A stretch of DNA of 64,000 bases from Polytrichum commune. Its lineage: Eukaryota > Streptophyta > Polytrichopsida > Polytrichales > Polytrichaceae. The notes beneath the pieces were generated by a model, which worked only from the letters and a program-made list of their open reading frames with translations, did not search any database and was not told the DNA's origin. This document shows positions 11,455 through 21,873 of the stretch, in pieces (the stretch's first letter is position 1; every line of letters begins with the position of its first letter). Both the position numbers and the translations under genes were made by a program. Location of the stretch: contig OX485806.1 in assembly GCA_950295325.1 (NCBI GenBank), positions 40,796,001-40,860,000 of the forward strand. Reading direction: 5' to 3'.

Positions 11455-12325
11455 GGGCCGCTTCACACTACAGCCGTCCAAGTCGAGAGGCCGTGGGATT
11501 GAATGCCCAAACTTTGTCGAGAGTCCTAACAATTGGGCTGAAAATACATAGCCAATAACATACATGAATTGGAGTCTTCAGCCAGGCACAGTGTGAAGTC
11601 TCCTAAGGTGTTTTTTATGCGCCGAGGCGAAGGGTCGCTTCACACTATGGCCGTCCAAGTTGAGAGGCCGTGGGATTGAATGGCCAAACTTTGTCAAGAG
11701 TCCAAACAACTGGGCTGAACATACATAGCCAATAACATACATGAATTGGAGTCTTCAGCCAGGCACAGTGTGAAGTCTCCTAAGGTGTTTTCTATGCACC
11801 GAGGCTAAGGGTCACTTCATACTATGGCCATCCAAGTCGAGAGGCCGTGGGATTGAATGGCCAAACTTTGTCGAGAGTCCAAACAACTGGGCTGAACATA
11901 CATAGCCAATAACATACAGGAATTGGAGTCTTCAGCCAGGCACAGTGTGAAGTCTCCTAAGGTGTTTTTTATGCGCCGAGGCGAAGGGCCGCTTCACACT
12001 ATGGCCGTCCAAGTCGAGAGGCCATGGGATTGAATGGCCAAACTTTGTCGAGAGTCCAAAGAAAAGGGCTAAAAATACATAGCCAATAACATATAGGAAT
12101 TGGAGCCTTCGGCCGGGCACAGTGTGAAGCCTCCTAAGGTGTTTTTTGTGCGCCGAGGCTAAGGGCCGCTTCACACTATGGTTGTCCAAGTCGAGAGGCC
12201 GTGGGATTGAGTGGCTAAAATTTGTTGAGAGTCCAAGGAATTGGGCTGGAAATACATAGCCATAAATAACATATAGGAATTGGAGCCTTCGGGCGGGCAC
12301 AATGTGAAGCCTCCTCCTAAGGCCA
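11455..12325. repeat. Five-unit 177-bp tandem array of a small Tourist-like MITE (family M)
   Basis: Units start at 11455, 11632, 11809, 11986 and 12163, exactly 177 bases apart. Each begins GGGCCGCTTCACACTATGGC (with variants) and, about 149 bases on, carries an inverted partner of it (GCACAGTGTGAAGTCTCC) followed by TAA. A 27-base link containing GCGCCGAGGCGAA joins the units. Because 177 is 3 x 59, a 232-codon frame stays open on the - strand (11932-12630). I regard that as a by-product of the array. Confidence 0.85.
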
Positions 12326-12770
12326 AGCCCAAAGTCCAAACCTTTGGGCCATGAACTCCCACAGCCTCTCGACTTGGATGGTCGAGTGTGAAACCTCCAA
12401 AGGCCAAAGCTCAAAGTCCAAAGGAAGAAGGAGCATCCCACTTTATTCCCCGCCCAAAACAATCCATCCAATCTAACGGCCAAGATCTTGTCAGTTTTTA
12501 TTTTTGTATGAAAAAATAAAATAAAAAAATCAATGGCCTCTCGACCATAGTTTGGGATTCCATTCTTGTCCGACCCAAACTTCCTTCGAGAGTCCATCGC
12601 CTTGGTCAAAAAGTAGTACCATGTAGGCATTTTGGAGAGCGACGGCCTTTGGACTTTGGCTACTTAGTGTGAAGGGTCGAAAGGCAAAATTCTTGGTTTC
12701 TTGCAGTCTAGTTGGTGGAAATCAACGGCCTCTCAACCTTCAGCCATAGTGTGAAGGTGGCGATTGTTGT
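12326..12770. repeat. Scrambled and inverted family M sequence
   Basis: Fragments of the 177-bp unit continue in inverted and shuffled order, for example CCTCTCGACTTGGATGGTC-GAGTGTGAA at about 12365-12392 and GCCATAGTGTGAAG near 12742. The last could be a right end for the whole 11455-12756 block. Confidence 0.5.
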
Positions 12771-13190
12771 AAGATGTAGACTACGTAACGTAAGCGAGCT
12801 TAAAACTTGATTACTTATCTCAAACGGACACTTATATTTGAGTGGGGTGTGTGGTTAGGTGTGGATTTATAAACACACTCCAAAATCGAACCACTCTGTA
12901 CAAGAGCGAGCAACATACTTTCCTGAAATATTACAGTCTCCTACGTAAAGCCATCCTTCTTGGGAGTTACGTGGTTTCACCAAGTGCACCCCAAGGAGCA
13001 GCCCCCTCTCCAAGCTTGAGTCCTGGTTGCCTTGTTGGTTTTTGGCAACGAAACAGAGTGTTAGCGAAAAAGAGAGACGTGTTAAGCTTAATAGTCAATA
13101 CAATTGGGAGGACCTACATGATCATTCAACGACTGCAATAATTCTCATTGTGACAATGAATGAGACATCCTTACGCACTTTGACACATGA
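12770..13190 (+). repeat. Dispersed repeat G, copy 2 (interrupted)
   Basis: Carries the G landmarks GGACACTTATATTTGAGTGG, GTGGTTAGGTGTGG, AATTGGGAGGACCTACATGA and GTGACAATGAATGAGACAT. About 150 bases of unrelated sequence lie in the middle. Confidence 0.55.
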
Positions 13191-13212
13191 CAAGAAAAGA
13201 GACTTCGGGAAC

Positions 13213-13420
13213 GATTTGGACAACTTACCAATCATCTTGGCACTAATTTTGTGGTTTCTTCATATCCAACACAATAGAGAGAGAGATTTGGATGACTCAC
13301 CAATCATCTTGGCACTAATTTCGTGGTTTCTTCATATCCAACACAAGAGAGAGAGACATTTGGATGACTCACCAATCATCTTGGCACTAATTTAGTGGTT
13401 TCTTCATATCCAACGAGAGA
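13213..13420 (+). repeat. 72-bp tandem repeat, about three units
   Basis: Units begin at 13213, 13285 and 13357 with ATTTGGATGACTCACCAATC and run through TTGGCACTAATTT, GTGGTTTCTTCATATCCAAC and a short (GA)n tract. The units are nearly identical and keep one frame open because 72 is divisible by 3. A longer (GA)n run ends the array. Confidence 0.85.
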
Positions 13421-13612
13421 GAGAGAGAGGTGTTCATATAAGACCCACTTGCTTAAGTGACCTCCCTCCTCAACCGAATTGCTAGGCCTACTCCCATCCG
13501 CTGTGGGGTTTTTCTCCTCATTCATGAGGCTGGTGCTGGTGCTGCAGTTAGTTTGTACATGGGCAGTGACTTGATGGCCTGCAGCAACTCCCCTGTAAGC
13601 AAGCAAGCTACA

Positions 13613-13650
13613 TAGTAGTAATAGTAATAGTAGTAGTAGTAGTAGTAGTA
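13613..13650 (+). repeat. (AGT)n / (AAT) microsatellite
   Basis: AGT triplets, with two AAT variants near the start. It encodes the leucine run seen in a chance frame on the opposite strand. Confidence 0.9.
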
Positions 13651-14397
13651 CAACATAACCACTCTGCGCCCACCTTACTTTAGTCCCGCAACTACCCCCC
13701 TGGGCCAGGAGAAGGGTCCCATGCCTGATCAATGAATGGGGAGGAGAACCACCGCCAGCTAGTTCCAGATGAGCCGGTCGAGTTCCCGGAATGACCGGTT
13801 CAAATCCCCACCAATGCCATGAAAATCTAAGGTAGAAAGACCGTTACCTGTGAAAATAAGATGATTCGCATTGAAGGTCTGGTCTGACAATCATGACATC
13901 CTTTCCCAACATAGACGAGAAGGATTCATGAAGAATGCAAGTTGTTTCATATTTTTTTGCCTTATCCAAAACTTTGCCCCCAGTCTAGTGCACCACTACA
14001 CTGAATATGATGTTTAGTGTTTGATTATACTTAATGTTGTTACCACCTTACCTTGTTCAACACTAATTTTCAATTCTTGACAATTAGTGTACGACATAAA
14101 TGTGTTGCTATCTTCCCTGTTGCCACCTCCCTTCCTATGAAGCATGGATTTCATTGGACTTGTGATTTTAGGGATGGCGCCCCACCTACCTGCTTGTTGA
14201 TTTCTCATTTGCCGAAGTCGATGGCATTCATTTCATATCCTTACTACACACTAAAATCAGACATGTCACTTCCACATAATACCACAGTTGATATTTAGTG
14301 TTTGAGTTTACATTTAATGCTACTTACTTTCATAGGGTTATTCATATTTAGTGTATGCGTTCGTATTTAGTGTATCAAACACTAAATATCATATTTA

Positions 14398-15502
14398 GGT
14401 TCGGTTTACACTATGGACCATGGCGCTGCAAGGCAGCTGATTAGCTGCTAAAGTTGTCCCGGGACAACTTCGGTTTACACTAAGAAAAAATGGTCAGAGG
14501 GACCATGAAGGTCGAGGTCCCCAAAATATAAAATTTTTAAGGCCTAATAAATGCATTGACATGGTCCAACGGGTTTTGCGGTGAGAGAGGCAAAAGAGGT
14601 GGTCCGGTAGGAAAAGACAAGGGCCCATGGCAAAGAAATGCCATTCTAGTATATTTTCAATGAATCTACCCTCCATGTGCCTTAGTCATATCAAAGCCCA
14701 TGAGACACACCACTACAAGCTTGCCCTACCCCTTAAACCGGCTCCCACGTGTTTCACCAAACAACATGGGACATCTAAAACTCAAGAATTTGAGTGCAGA
14801 TTTATTTTTTTGCTCTACCAACTGAAATGAATGGAATTGGTGGGCTTGTAATATACCGTTGGAAAGGTCTTGAAAATACCTTTCTAACGGTATATTACAT
14901 GCCACAAGAAAATGTAACATTACAGTTGAAAAACGAAAAGAAAAATATGTAGTTGTTTAGTGACTGTAGATCAGGGTGGTCAAAAGAACTGCAATGGGAA
15001 ATCTTCTAACACTAATCATCAAAGAATTAGACTTTAGTGTTGAGCAAGGCATGGTGGTAGCAACATTAAATATAATCAAACACTAAATATCTTATTTAGT
15101 GTAGTAACAACACAAGGTACATGTCACAATGAACACGTACAAATTAAATCGCTCATTTTTTGGTAAAATTTGTTGTGAGAAGATTTGCAAGCCACATCTT
15201 CGACACATTTAACAAGAAGTGAAGACAAGTGAATCCCAAGAAAAGACAAGAGAATGGTCGAACTTGAATTTTTTTCAAAATTGCCCTTTTTGGGCATGTA
15301 TTAAAAAAATCAGCACCTTTACATTTTGGTGTATGGTCATTTTTCTTGGTCCACATTCGGTTTACACCTAGTGAGGGGCCCAAGTCTCTTAGAACTAATT
15401 TTTTATGAAGTTGGACCATGAAAGTCGGACCATGAACTGAGATCATTGACAAAGGCCATCTTCCATGGTCCGACTTTCATGGTCCATAGTGTAAACCGGC
15501 CC
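14398..15502. mobile_element. Tourist-like element D1 (long form)
   Basis: The ends are GGTTCGGTTTACACTATGG and the inverse of GGGCCGGTTTACACTATGG, both followed by ACCATG. TTA flanks are at 14395-14397 and 15503-15505. Inner blocks match D4 in inverted orientation (GGGACATCTA/TGTCCCACATTG, AAATCGCTCATTTT). A solo end of CACTA-like family A is inserted at about 15007-15103. No transposase is present. A 20-base hairpin with one mismatch lies at 14849-14868 / 14878-14897. Confidence 0.85.
15007..15103 (-). mobile_element. Solo end of CACTA-like family A
   Basis: On the - strand this reads CTACACTAAATAAGATATTT-AGTGTTTGATTATATTTAATG, then the start of the A interior (TTGCTCAACACTAA). It stops at ATTAGTGTTAG. 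It is probably a truncated or deleted A copy inside D1. Confidence 0.55.
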
Positions 15503-15505
15503 TTA

Positions 15506-16038
15506 GGGCCGCTTTACACCTAGAGGCCGGGCCAATTTCCCTTGAGGCCGATTGCACAAAATTTCAGCCTTTTTTGGGTTGGAGGCCGGCCTCTACTACA
15601 CATTATAATAAGATTATACCGGGGGCCAATTTTCCCATATGTAAAGGCCCTCGGGCCAAGAAGCCAAGCTGATTCAAAAAAATTAGCCTAATCCAACGGA
15701 TGTAGCATAATCTAAGATAGAGCCTTTAGATTCCACATAATCCAATGGATCTAGTTCACTTTAAAAAATTATACTTTATTTAAGAAGATTTTTTTAGTGG
15801 AATATGACATTGGCCTCTAGGCCAAGAATTGGCCTTCCATTTTGGGTGCACCCAATTCAACGAGCTCGGGCCGTGTCATAACATACATTTTTTAATTTAA
15901 AAAATCATACCACCAAATCGGCCCGGCCTCTAGATGTAAAGGGGTTGGGGCCGATTTGAGCCTTTTGACCAATCACAAATGAGGATTTCAAGCCTCTTAC
16001 ACAACGAATTGGCCCGGCCTCTAAGTGTAAAGCGGCCC
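15506..16038. mobile_element. Tourist-like MITE, family N
   Basis: The inverted ends are GGGCCGCTTTACACCTAGAG against GGGCCGCTTTACACTTAGAG, both continuing GCCGGGCC. TTA lies at 15503-15505 and 16039-16041. Internal GGCCCGGCCTCTAGATGTAAA near 15920 repeats the end motif. It abuts D1 with a single shared TTA. Confidence 0.9.
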
Positions 16039-16049
16039 TTAGTGTAGTG

Positions 16050-16630
16050 GTCATTAACGGGTTATGATATTCCTACCTTAACCGGTGGGACTTGGAACCA
16101 CACTCGGATTTCGACCCACCACCTCCCCCGACACACTGTGCCATGGTGACATGCTGAGTTTTATGCCACTGGCAAATTTCATTGCCCCTTTTTGGCTGTC
16201 TTTATTTCTTCGTTTTCGAGCATATATACACCACAAAAATTGGCCACCACTGACTCACAAATTTATTACCGATTGGGAAAAAGGCATGCCCAGGGGCGGT
16301 GTGATGTGATGTGATGATGAGGGAGAGAGAGAGGAAGTTGGGGGGGGGGGGGGGGGGGGATTATTGTATACAAACGAACCAATCATGTATCCAACATTAA
16401 AAACCCCGAAATAATATGCATCCCGGAGGTTGCTTTCTTTAGTTGATTTGATCTTGGGATTAGTTGTAAAGATCTCGGATTAATCTACTGGAGGTCGTTT
16501 TAGATGAATCGGTGACAAAATGTATAGGGGGTCAGGTTTTTTGTTGGATGGATGAGAGGTGCGTTCATGTGTTGCGATAATTCCATGTCTCCCTTGCAGA
16601 CAACTTCAAAGCAATTCTACGATTACGTTA
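16050..16630. other. Gene-free stretch with long G run
   Basis: No gene was recognised. A run of 20 G lies at 16340-16359, just after a (GA)n tract. This is a slippage-prone and assembly-risk site. Confidence 0.6.
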
Positions 16631-16631
16631 T

Positions 16632-16865
16632 GGTAAGGCAGACATGCTTGATTTGGTTACTTGTCTTGATCGGACACTTGTATTTGAGTGGTATGTGATT
16701 ATGCGTGACTCTGGGAAGGGATACCAAAAAGACATGTGTGCTTAAAAGGGATTGGACCACATGATAACCATTCTAGAGACAATAATCAACATAATTTGGG
16801 AGAGGGCGGCGGCGGCGGCTATATGACAACTTAATGTACACAAGAATCTTCACTTTGAAAAGAGA
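16632..16865 (+). repeat. Dispersed repeat G, copy 3
   Basis: Shows TTGATTTGGTTACTTGTCTT, CACTTGTATTTGAGTGGTAT, AAAGGGATTGGACCAC and AGAATCTTCACTTTG in the family order. A short GGC run (about 16806-16817) is inserted near the end. The stretch 16866-17630 that follows holds nothing I can name. Confidence 0.65.
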
Positions 16866-17634
16866 TTCCCAGAGTCCCAAGAGATTTCTATTCAATATGT
16901 TTTTAACCTTAAGTGACCCATTGTTGCAACCTTTGACATTTGTTAGGTTGAAGTGGGTCTTTGTTTTTTTTTTTTTGGTACTACTTTTGATGCAAGGTGA
17001 CTATTTTATTTTATGTAAGGTGTTTGTCAAAAGTCTCAAGGATGATTAAGGGGAAGACCAGGGGTCTTGGACCCACATTAATTCCACCCTGTTTAGAGAA
17101 TTAGAGTGGGCCCACACTAATTATTTATATGTCGTTTTTCCACCCACGGTATAAGGACCATGTACTATAGTTCGTGGTTAGATTTGAACTACAACATTTA
17201 TGGTATACAATGTCACGCACACTATTAGCAAAGAGTCCAAACTAGATGCCCAAAGGTCTCAAATTAAGTACCCATCCTTTAATCGTTAACATAAATAACT
17301 TTTTAAATAGAAAACCATTTAAGGTATCACATGTAGCACATTGGGTTACTTGAGATGATAGTTTTGTGGATTAGTATACAAGAGGAAGAAGTTATGGAGC
17401 AGACAACTAATGCCGAGTGTCATGTGTGTATACTTTAGTCAATTTGTCAACCATTGTATAACATAGGTGTACACCTCATAATACCATCGAACATACTCAT
17501 CCCAAAATATCAATAATCACACTTGAATGCCAAGTGTCATGAGGTGACACTTCTAATGAAGTTGTTGATCATCAGTGTATCCTAGCATACGCCTCAACAT
17601 AGTCTTAAGTGACACTATTGCATATGTGACACTA

Positions 17635-17975
17635 AGGGGTATTTCATACACAAGACTAAAGGCCCGTGACCATTGCATTCCAAGATCTCTCACTGGTCGA
17701 AAAGGCCACGACCATCCAGGTTCACTTCACACTCGAAGGTGAAGGCCTAAGGGCCCACAAAATTATCATGAATGAAAAGTTTACATGAATTCCTACATAA
17801 CATACTACAAAAATTGTTTTGTATTCTACCGAAATTTGCATCAAGCCCACTTTCAAGAAGTAGCCCTGATGCAAACTTGAGCAAACCAAGTAAGTTAAAC
17901 AATTGGTATGGCCTTTAGATGATATTCGAGGACCCTCATAACAACATGGTCATGGCCCTTGGCTCGTGTGCAGGG
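17635..17975. mobile_element. Degenerate family K element (K1)
   Basis: Worn ends (GGGGTATTTCATACACAAGA; GGCTCGTGTGCAGGGGTGG-CCC) and inner blocks GGCCCGTGACCATTGCA, CTCACTGGTCGAAAAGGCC and TTCACTTCACACTCGAAGG match family K. It is shorter than the ~500-bp intact copies. Confidence 0.6.
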
Positions 17976-18101
17976 GTGGCCCTCAATACCATATACGGTG
18001 TAGTGGCAAGATATAGATAAGTATGTAGGTGCGAATTCAAAATTCAGTTTGGTAGTAGAATATACAACAAATTATATTGAAAGTGTATGTGCTGCAAATA
18101 A

Positions 18102-18643
18102 GGGCCACTTCACACACAAGGTTGAAGGCCCCTGACCATGGCAATGTAAGAGCTCTCATTGGTCAAAAAGGCGGAGACTGTCCAAGTTCACTTCACACTG
18201 GAAAAGTTCATGAATGAAAAGTCTACATGGAGTCCTACATGGCAGGTTGTGGATAAGGGTGCATGGTCTACCGGAATTTGCGTCAGCCCCACCTCCAAGA
18301 GGTGGGCCTGACACAAATTCCGGTAGACCATGATTTTTTTAATATATTTTTCTAGCATGACAGATTGCAAAACAAATTCCAGGACAAACAAACACCACCA
18401 AGTAATTCTCTTAAACTGATAGAGTTTGAGACATATTATATTAAACCAAATCCTCCCCTCTTTTCCCGCCAACACAATATGCAATGGTCCCACAACATGG
18501 TCTATTCTCACTTCACACTATGCTTGAGGGCCCGTGACTATATAAAACAACTTTCCCAACACCCATGATACGGCCTTTGGATGAGACTCAGGGGTCCTCA
18601 CCATTACAAGGTCACGGCTCTTGGCTCATGTGTGAAGTGGCCC
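18102..18643. mobile_element. Tourist-like MITE, family K (K2)
   Basis: Inverted ends are GGGCCACTTCACACACAAG against GGGCCACTTCACACATGAG, with TAA at 18099-18101 and 18644-18646. A strong internal hairpin pairs 18262-18295 with 18300-18332 (CATGGTCTACCGGAATTTG). Additional TTCACACT motifs lie near 18190 and 18510. Confidence 0.9.
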
Positions 18644-18915
18644 TAAGTACTTGTGAACCCAGATTGCAATTTGCACTATGATAATAAAGAGCAGGCGCTC
18701 TCAGGTGTGACTTTGACGTAGTACATAATAAGAGGAATATCTAGCAACCAATTTCTGACGTACCAAAAACCCTTGTGAAAGAAGGAAACTTGATAGTAAG
18801 AATGTACAATCATAAGTTTGCAACAACCTCTCAGCCCAATATATATATATAGTAACTTACACTGCAGATCCATTAAAGGCCGGGCTGATGTTGACAAAAC
18901 AAACTAATGAGTTAA

Positions 18916-19272
18916 GGGCCCGTTCACACGGGTCCTAAGTTCCGAGTCACTTGAGGTCAATCCGTGCAATCTCAGCCGTTGAGAGCATGGGAGTTGGGAC
19001 TTACTGACTTCACATGGGTTCCCGAGTCTTAAGTTTCAAGTATGACATGGATGTCTATATGGTAACATTTTTTCAGAGTGAGGTTTGGGACTTGTGTTGA
19101 GAGTTGGGTTGAGCAAAAAGCTAGACCTAACTCTCAACACAAGGCCCACGAATACTACTGCATAATATAATCAAGATTTGACTTTAATGATGTTAACCAA
19201 GTTTTAATGATTTCTTGAGGCTCGAGAGTTGGGACTTTGCCTTCATTTTAGGACTTGAGACCCCATGTGAAC
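18916..19272. mobile_element. Tourist-like MITE, family L (L1)
   Basis: The left end is GGGCCCGTTCACACGGGTCC. The right end is the inverse of GTTCACATGGGGTCTCAAG and lacks the first GGGCCC. TAA is at 18913-18915 and 19273-19275. It shares internal blocks with L2 (AGTATGACATGGATG, GTGTTGAGAGTTGGGT-GAGC). Confidence 0.75.
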
Positions 19273-19275
19273 TAA

Positions 19276-19430
19276 GACCAAAGAAACTCCAAAATCAAGT
19301 GATCCTATTGGTCGGGGATTTTGAAGCCAAGGAGTTTACACTATGCAAGGGATCCAAGGTAAGTATATGAAAAATGAAGTGGCCTCGATGTCGCACAACT
19401 TTCCCACCAAATCTTAACATGGCACTAGTC
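19276..19430. mobile_element. Partial family F element
   Basis: AAATCAAGTGATCCTATTGG and GAAGCCAAGGAGTTTACACT match the left half of F1 (34789 onward) and F2 (27177 onward). No right end was found. Beyond it lie C runs and a (CA)n microsatellite at about 19463-19509. Confidence 0.5.
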
Positions 19431-19711
19431 TTAAATGCAAAATGGAAGTGGGGTCCTCTATTGACCCCCCCCCCCTCCCCCCTCCACACACACACACACA
19501 CACACACACTTGATAGGGATAATGTACACACATGAATGGTGGCCCAATATCCTCGACTTTTGTTTGGGACAACCCCAAAATATGAATCATATGAGCTCCA
19601 AAAAGTAGAAAGAAAGTGGTTGCTAACCACCCTTTACTAAGATAGACGTGCCTAATTCGGTTACTTTCCTAATTTTAATACCTATATTTGATTGATACCT
19701 ATATTTTAATA

Positions 19712-19895
19712 CCTATACATTCTTGCCTCACGTCTAGGTACCGATGGGGAGGGTCTGTGCTTGAGGCTTAAAACCTCTACTTTTAAACCATGCCACATCA
19801 TTTGCCAACTAGGCTCGGCACTAAAAAACGTCGATTGTGTGAAGGCCGTGTTTTTAGAACCAACTTCTAGGCTTAGCTAAAGTCAGGTGGGGAGG
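19712..19895. mobile_element. Partial family R element (R2)
   Basis: TTCTTGCCTCACGTCTAGGT, TGAGGCTTAAAACCTC and CACATCATTTGCCAACTAGG match the right part of R1 at 32697-32893, ending at AGTCAGGTGGGG. The left terminus is missing. Confidence 0.6.
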
Positions 19896-19904
19896 GGGCA
19901 CAAG

Positions 19905-20060
19905 CTTAACATGTTACACGTCGACATCTTCCGGTTCTTCTTCATCAATTTGGGGCATATTTTCTACACGAACCCTCTAAGGCAGTTGGTAAAATGGTCA
20001 AGAAGTCTTGAACTTCGGCACCAATTGTTTCTCAAACTCGACCGGTTCCATCTGCAAGGG
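19905..20060 (+). repeat. Dispersed repeat I, copy 2 (diverged)
   Basis: GTCGACATCTTCCGGTT, AAGTCTTGAACTTC and CTCAAACTCGACCGGTTCCA keep the I order. The GC-richer stretch 20061-20327 that follows has an open frame but no recognisable protein. Confidence 0.5.
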
Positions 20061-20327
20061 AAACGGTTGCGGGTCCTCCCGTTCATTGAAGTGGGCAGTC
20101 AGGAAAAACGGTCGCCATTTAAGGTGCATCTATATATCTACCTGGATGTGCAGGGAAAGAATGTGAGGGAGAACGTGGCGCCACTCACGAGTCGCCTCAT
20201 TCGTCCTGCAATGCCGTTGGCAATGAAGCAGAAGGAATTGATAATTGGGGCAGAGAGATGATGCATGGGCTGCAGCTTTGCAGTTTATTTGTGGCTTCCC
20301 TTCCCACTGTCCACGTGATGAGGCACT

Positions 20328-21034
20328 CGGACTCAGCGCGCTCCGATCCCACCATTAATAACTCCGCCAGCAGGCAGGGGTCCAGGAGATTTTTGGCCAC
20401 AATCGGTCGAGATCCTTGGGGCCGGTTCACACGGCGTCCCGAGTCCCAAGTCACTTGAGGTCGATCCGTGCAATCTCAGCCGTTGAGAGCACGGAAGTTG
20501 GGACTTTCCACTTCACATGGGCCTCTTAAGGGCTAGTTTATACCATGGAGCATGAAGTCGGACTCAGAGCTCTTTGATCCCACCTTTGATAACTCCGTTA
20601 GCAGGCAGGGGTTCATGAGATTTTTGGGCACAATCGGTCGAGATCCTTGGGGCCGGTTCACACAGTGCCCCAAGTCCTGAGTCCCAAGTCACTTGAGGTC
20701 GATCCGCGCAATCTCAGCCGTTGAGAGCACGGAAGTTGGGACTTCCCACTTCACATGGGCGTCTTAAGGGTTGGTTTACACCTGGAGCATGAAGTCGGAC
20801 TCAAAGCTCTTTGATCCCACCTTTGATAACTTTGCCAACAGGCAGGGGTCCAGGAGATTTTTGGGCACAATCGGTCAAGATCCTTGGGGCCGGTTCACAC
20901 GGCGTCCCAAGTCCTGAGTCCCAAGTCACTTGAGGTCGATATGTGTAATCTCATCCGTTGAGAGCATGGAAGTTGGGACTTGCCAATTCACACGGGCATC
21001 TTAAGAGCCGGTTTACACCGTGGACTGTGATGTC
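20328..21034 (+). repeat. Tandem triplication of a three-element junction (231-237 bp units)
   Basis: Units start at CGGACTCAG near 20328, 20559 and 20796. Each unit runs from non-repeat sequence (CAGGCAGGGG) into the 5' end of repeat I (GAGATTTTTGGGCACAATCG), then the 5' end of L (GGGGCCGGTTCACACGGCG and about 110 bases), then the 5' end of D (GGTTTACACC-TGGAGCATGAAGT). The third unit runs on into the full L2 and D2 elements. The units must therefore have been copied after the nested insertions took place. Confidence 0.8.
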
Positions 21035-21873
21035 GGAGCATGGAAGATGGTCTTTTGCCATGGTCCGACTTGATGGTCCAACTTCCATGGTATGATTTCT
21101 TAGAAAGTCAATTTACAAAGCCTTTGGGCCCCTCACTAGGTGTCAAATGAATGTGGATAAAGAGGAATGACCATGCACAAAAAAGTGAATATGTTGATTT
21201 TTTTAACATGTGCCCCAAAAAATAGTTATGGAAAAAAGAAAAAATAATTTTTTTGACCATTCTCCTGTCTTCTCTTGTCTTCATCTTCTCTTCCAAAAAA
21301 AATCATTCAAATTCTATTATAACAACATTTCTTTGTCACGGGCTCCTGCCTTTTTCTACTAGAGCACCTCTTTTGCCACTCCCATGAGACCATGTCAGTG
21401 GATAATCTACGCCTACAAAATAATCTTTTGGGGACCTTGAACTCCATGGTCACTCTAATATTCTTTCCTTGGTGTAAACCGAAGTGGTCCCGGGATGAGT
21501 TCAACAACCAATTACAGATGTTACAAGGCCTTTGGGACGGCTTCATGGTCCATGGTGTAAACATCCCCTAAGAATGGGGCGACCGGAGGTGCATGTCCCA
21601 AGTATGACATGGATGCTTACATGGCAACATTTTTTGGAGGTGAGGTTTGAGGCATGTGTTGAGAGTTGGGTCGAGCAAAAAGCTAGTCCCATTTCTCAAC
21701 ACCCTCTCAACACAAGTCCCATGAATATTTTTGCATAAAAGAATCAAAATCCGATTTTAATGATAATTAACCATATTTTAATGGTGTAACAAGGCTCAAA
21801 AGTTGGGACTTTTGCCTCTGTGTGCAGTCTTGTTGACATGAGTGAGACTTGGGACCCCATATGAATCAGCCCA
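20886..21873. mobile_element. Tourist-like element L2, inserted in repeat I and carrying D2
   Basis: The left end GGGGCCGGTTCACACGGCG and the right end (inverse of TGGGCTGATTCATATGGGG) lie between the halves of an I repeat: GGTCAAGATCCTT before it and TGTTTCCAAGTCCAACTAG after it. D2 sits inside. The end positions are good to a few bases. Confidence 0.7.
21005..21568. mobile_element. Tourist-like element D2
   Basis: The left end is GAGCCGGTTTACACCGTGGA and the right end is the inverse of GGGGATGTTTACACCATGGA. TAA is at 21002-21004 and 21569-21571. The interior matches D3 and D5 (TTTACAAAGCCTTTGGG, GAGGAATGACCATGCAC, TTGACCATTCTC, GGTGTAAACCGAAGTGGTCC). Confidence 0.88.

Larger units (their letters stand above)
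13994..16049. mobile_element. CACTA-like element A1, split by two Tourist insertions
   Basis: The left end CACTACACTGAATATGATG opens sequence shared with A2 and A3 (TTTAGTGTTTGATTATA, ACAATTAGTGT, TTACTTTCATAGGGTTATT). It is broken in its right end after ATATTTA at 14397. After elements D1 and N, the missing right terminus GTGTAGTG resumes at 16042-16049. CACTAC/GTAGTG ends are the mark of CACTA (En/Spm) elements. No clear 3-bp target duplication was found. Without the insertions the element would be roughly 410 bp, so it is non-autonomous. Confidence 0.75.

Noticed and set aside
11932-12630. 232-codon frame on the - strand, the longest in the window
   Set aside because: It is a repeat of a 59-aa unit that exists only because the MITE array has a 177-base period; both element ends are translated within it.
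13376-13732. 118-codon - strand frame with a leucine run resembling a membrane segment
   Set aside because: The leucines come from the (AGT)n microsatellite; there is no start context or homology.
13785-13812. ACCGGTTCAAATCCCC as the T-arm of a tRNA
   Set aside because: The upstream sequence does not form acceptor or anticodon stems; the words also recur as part of repeat I.
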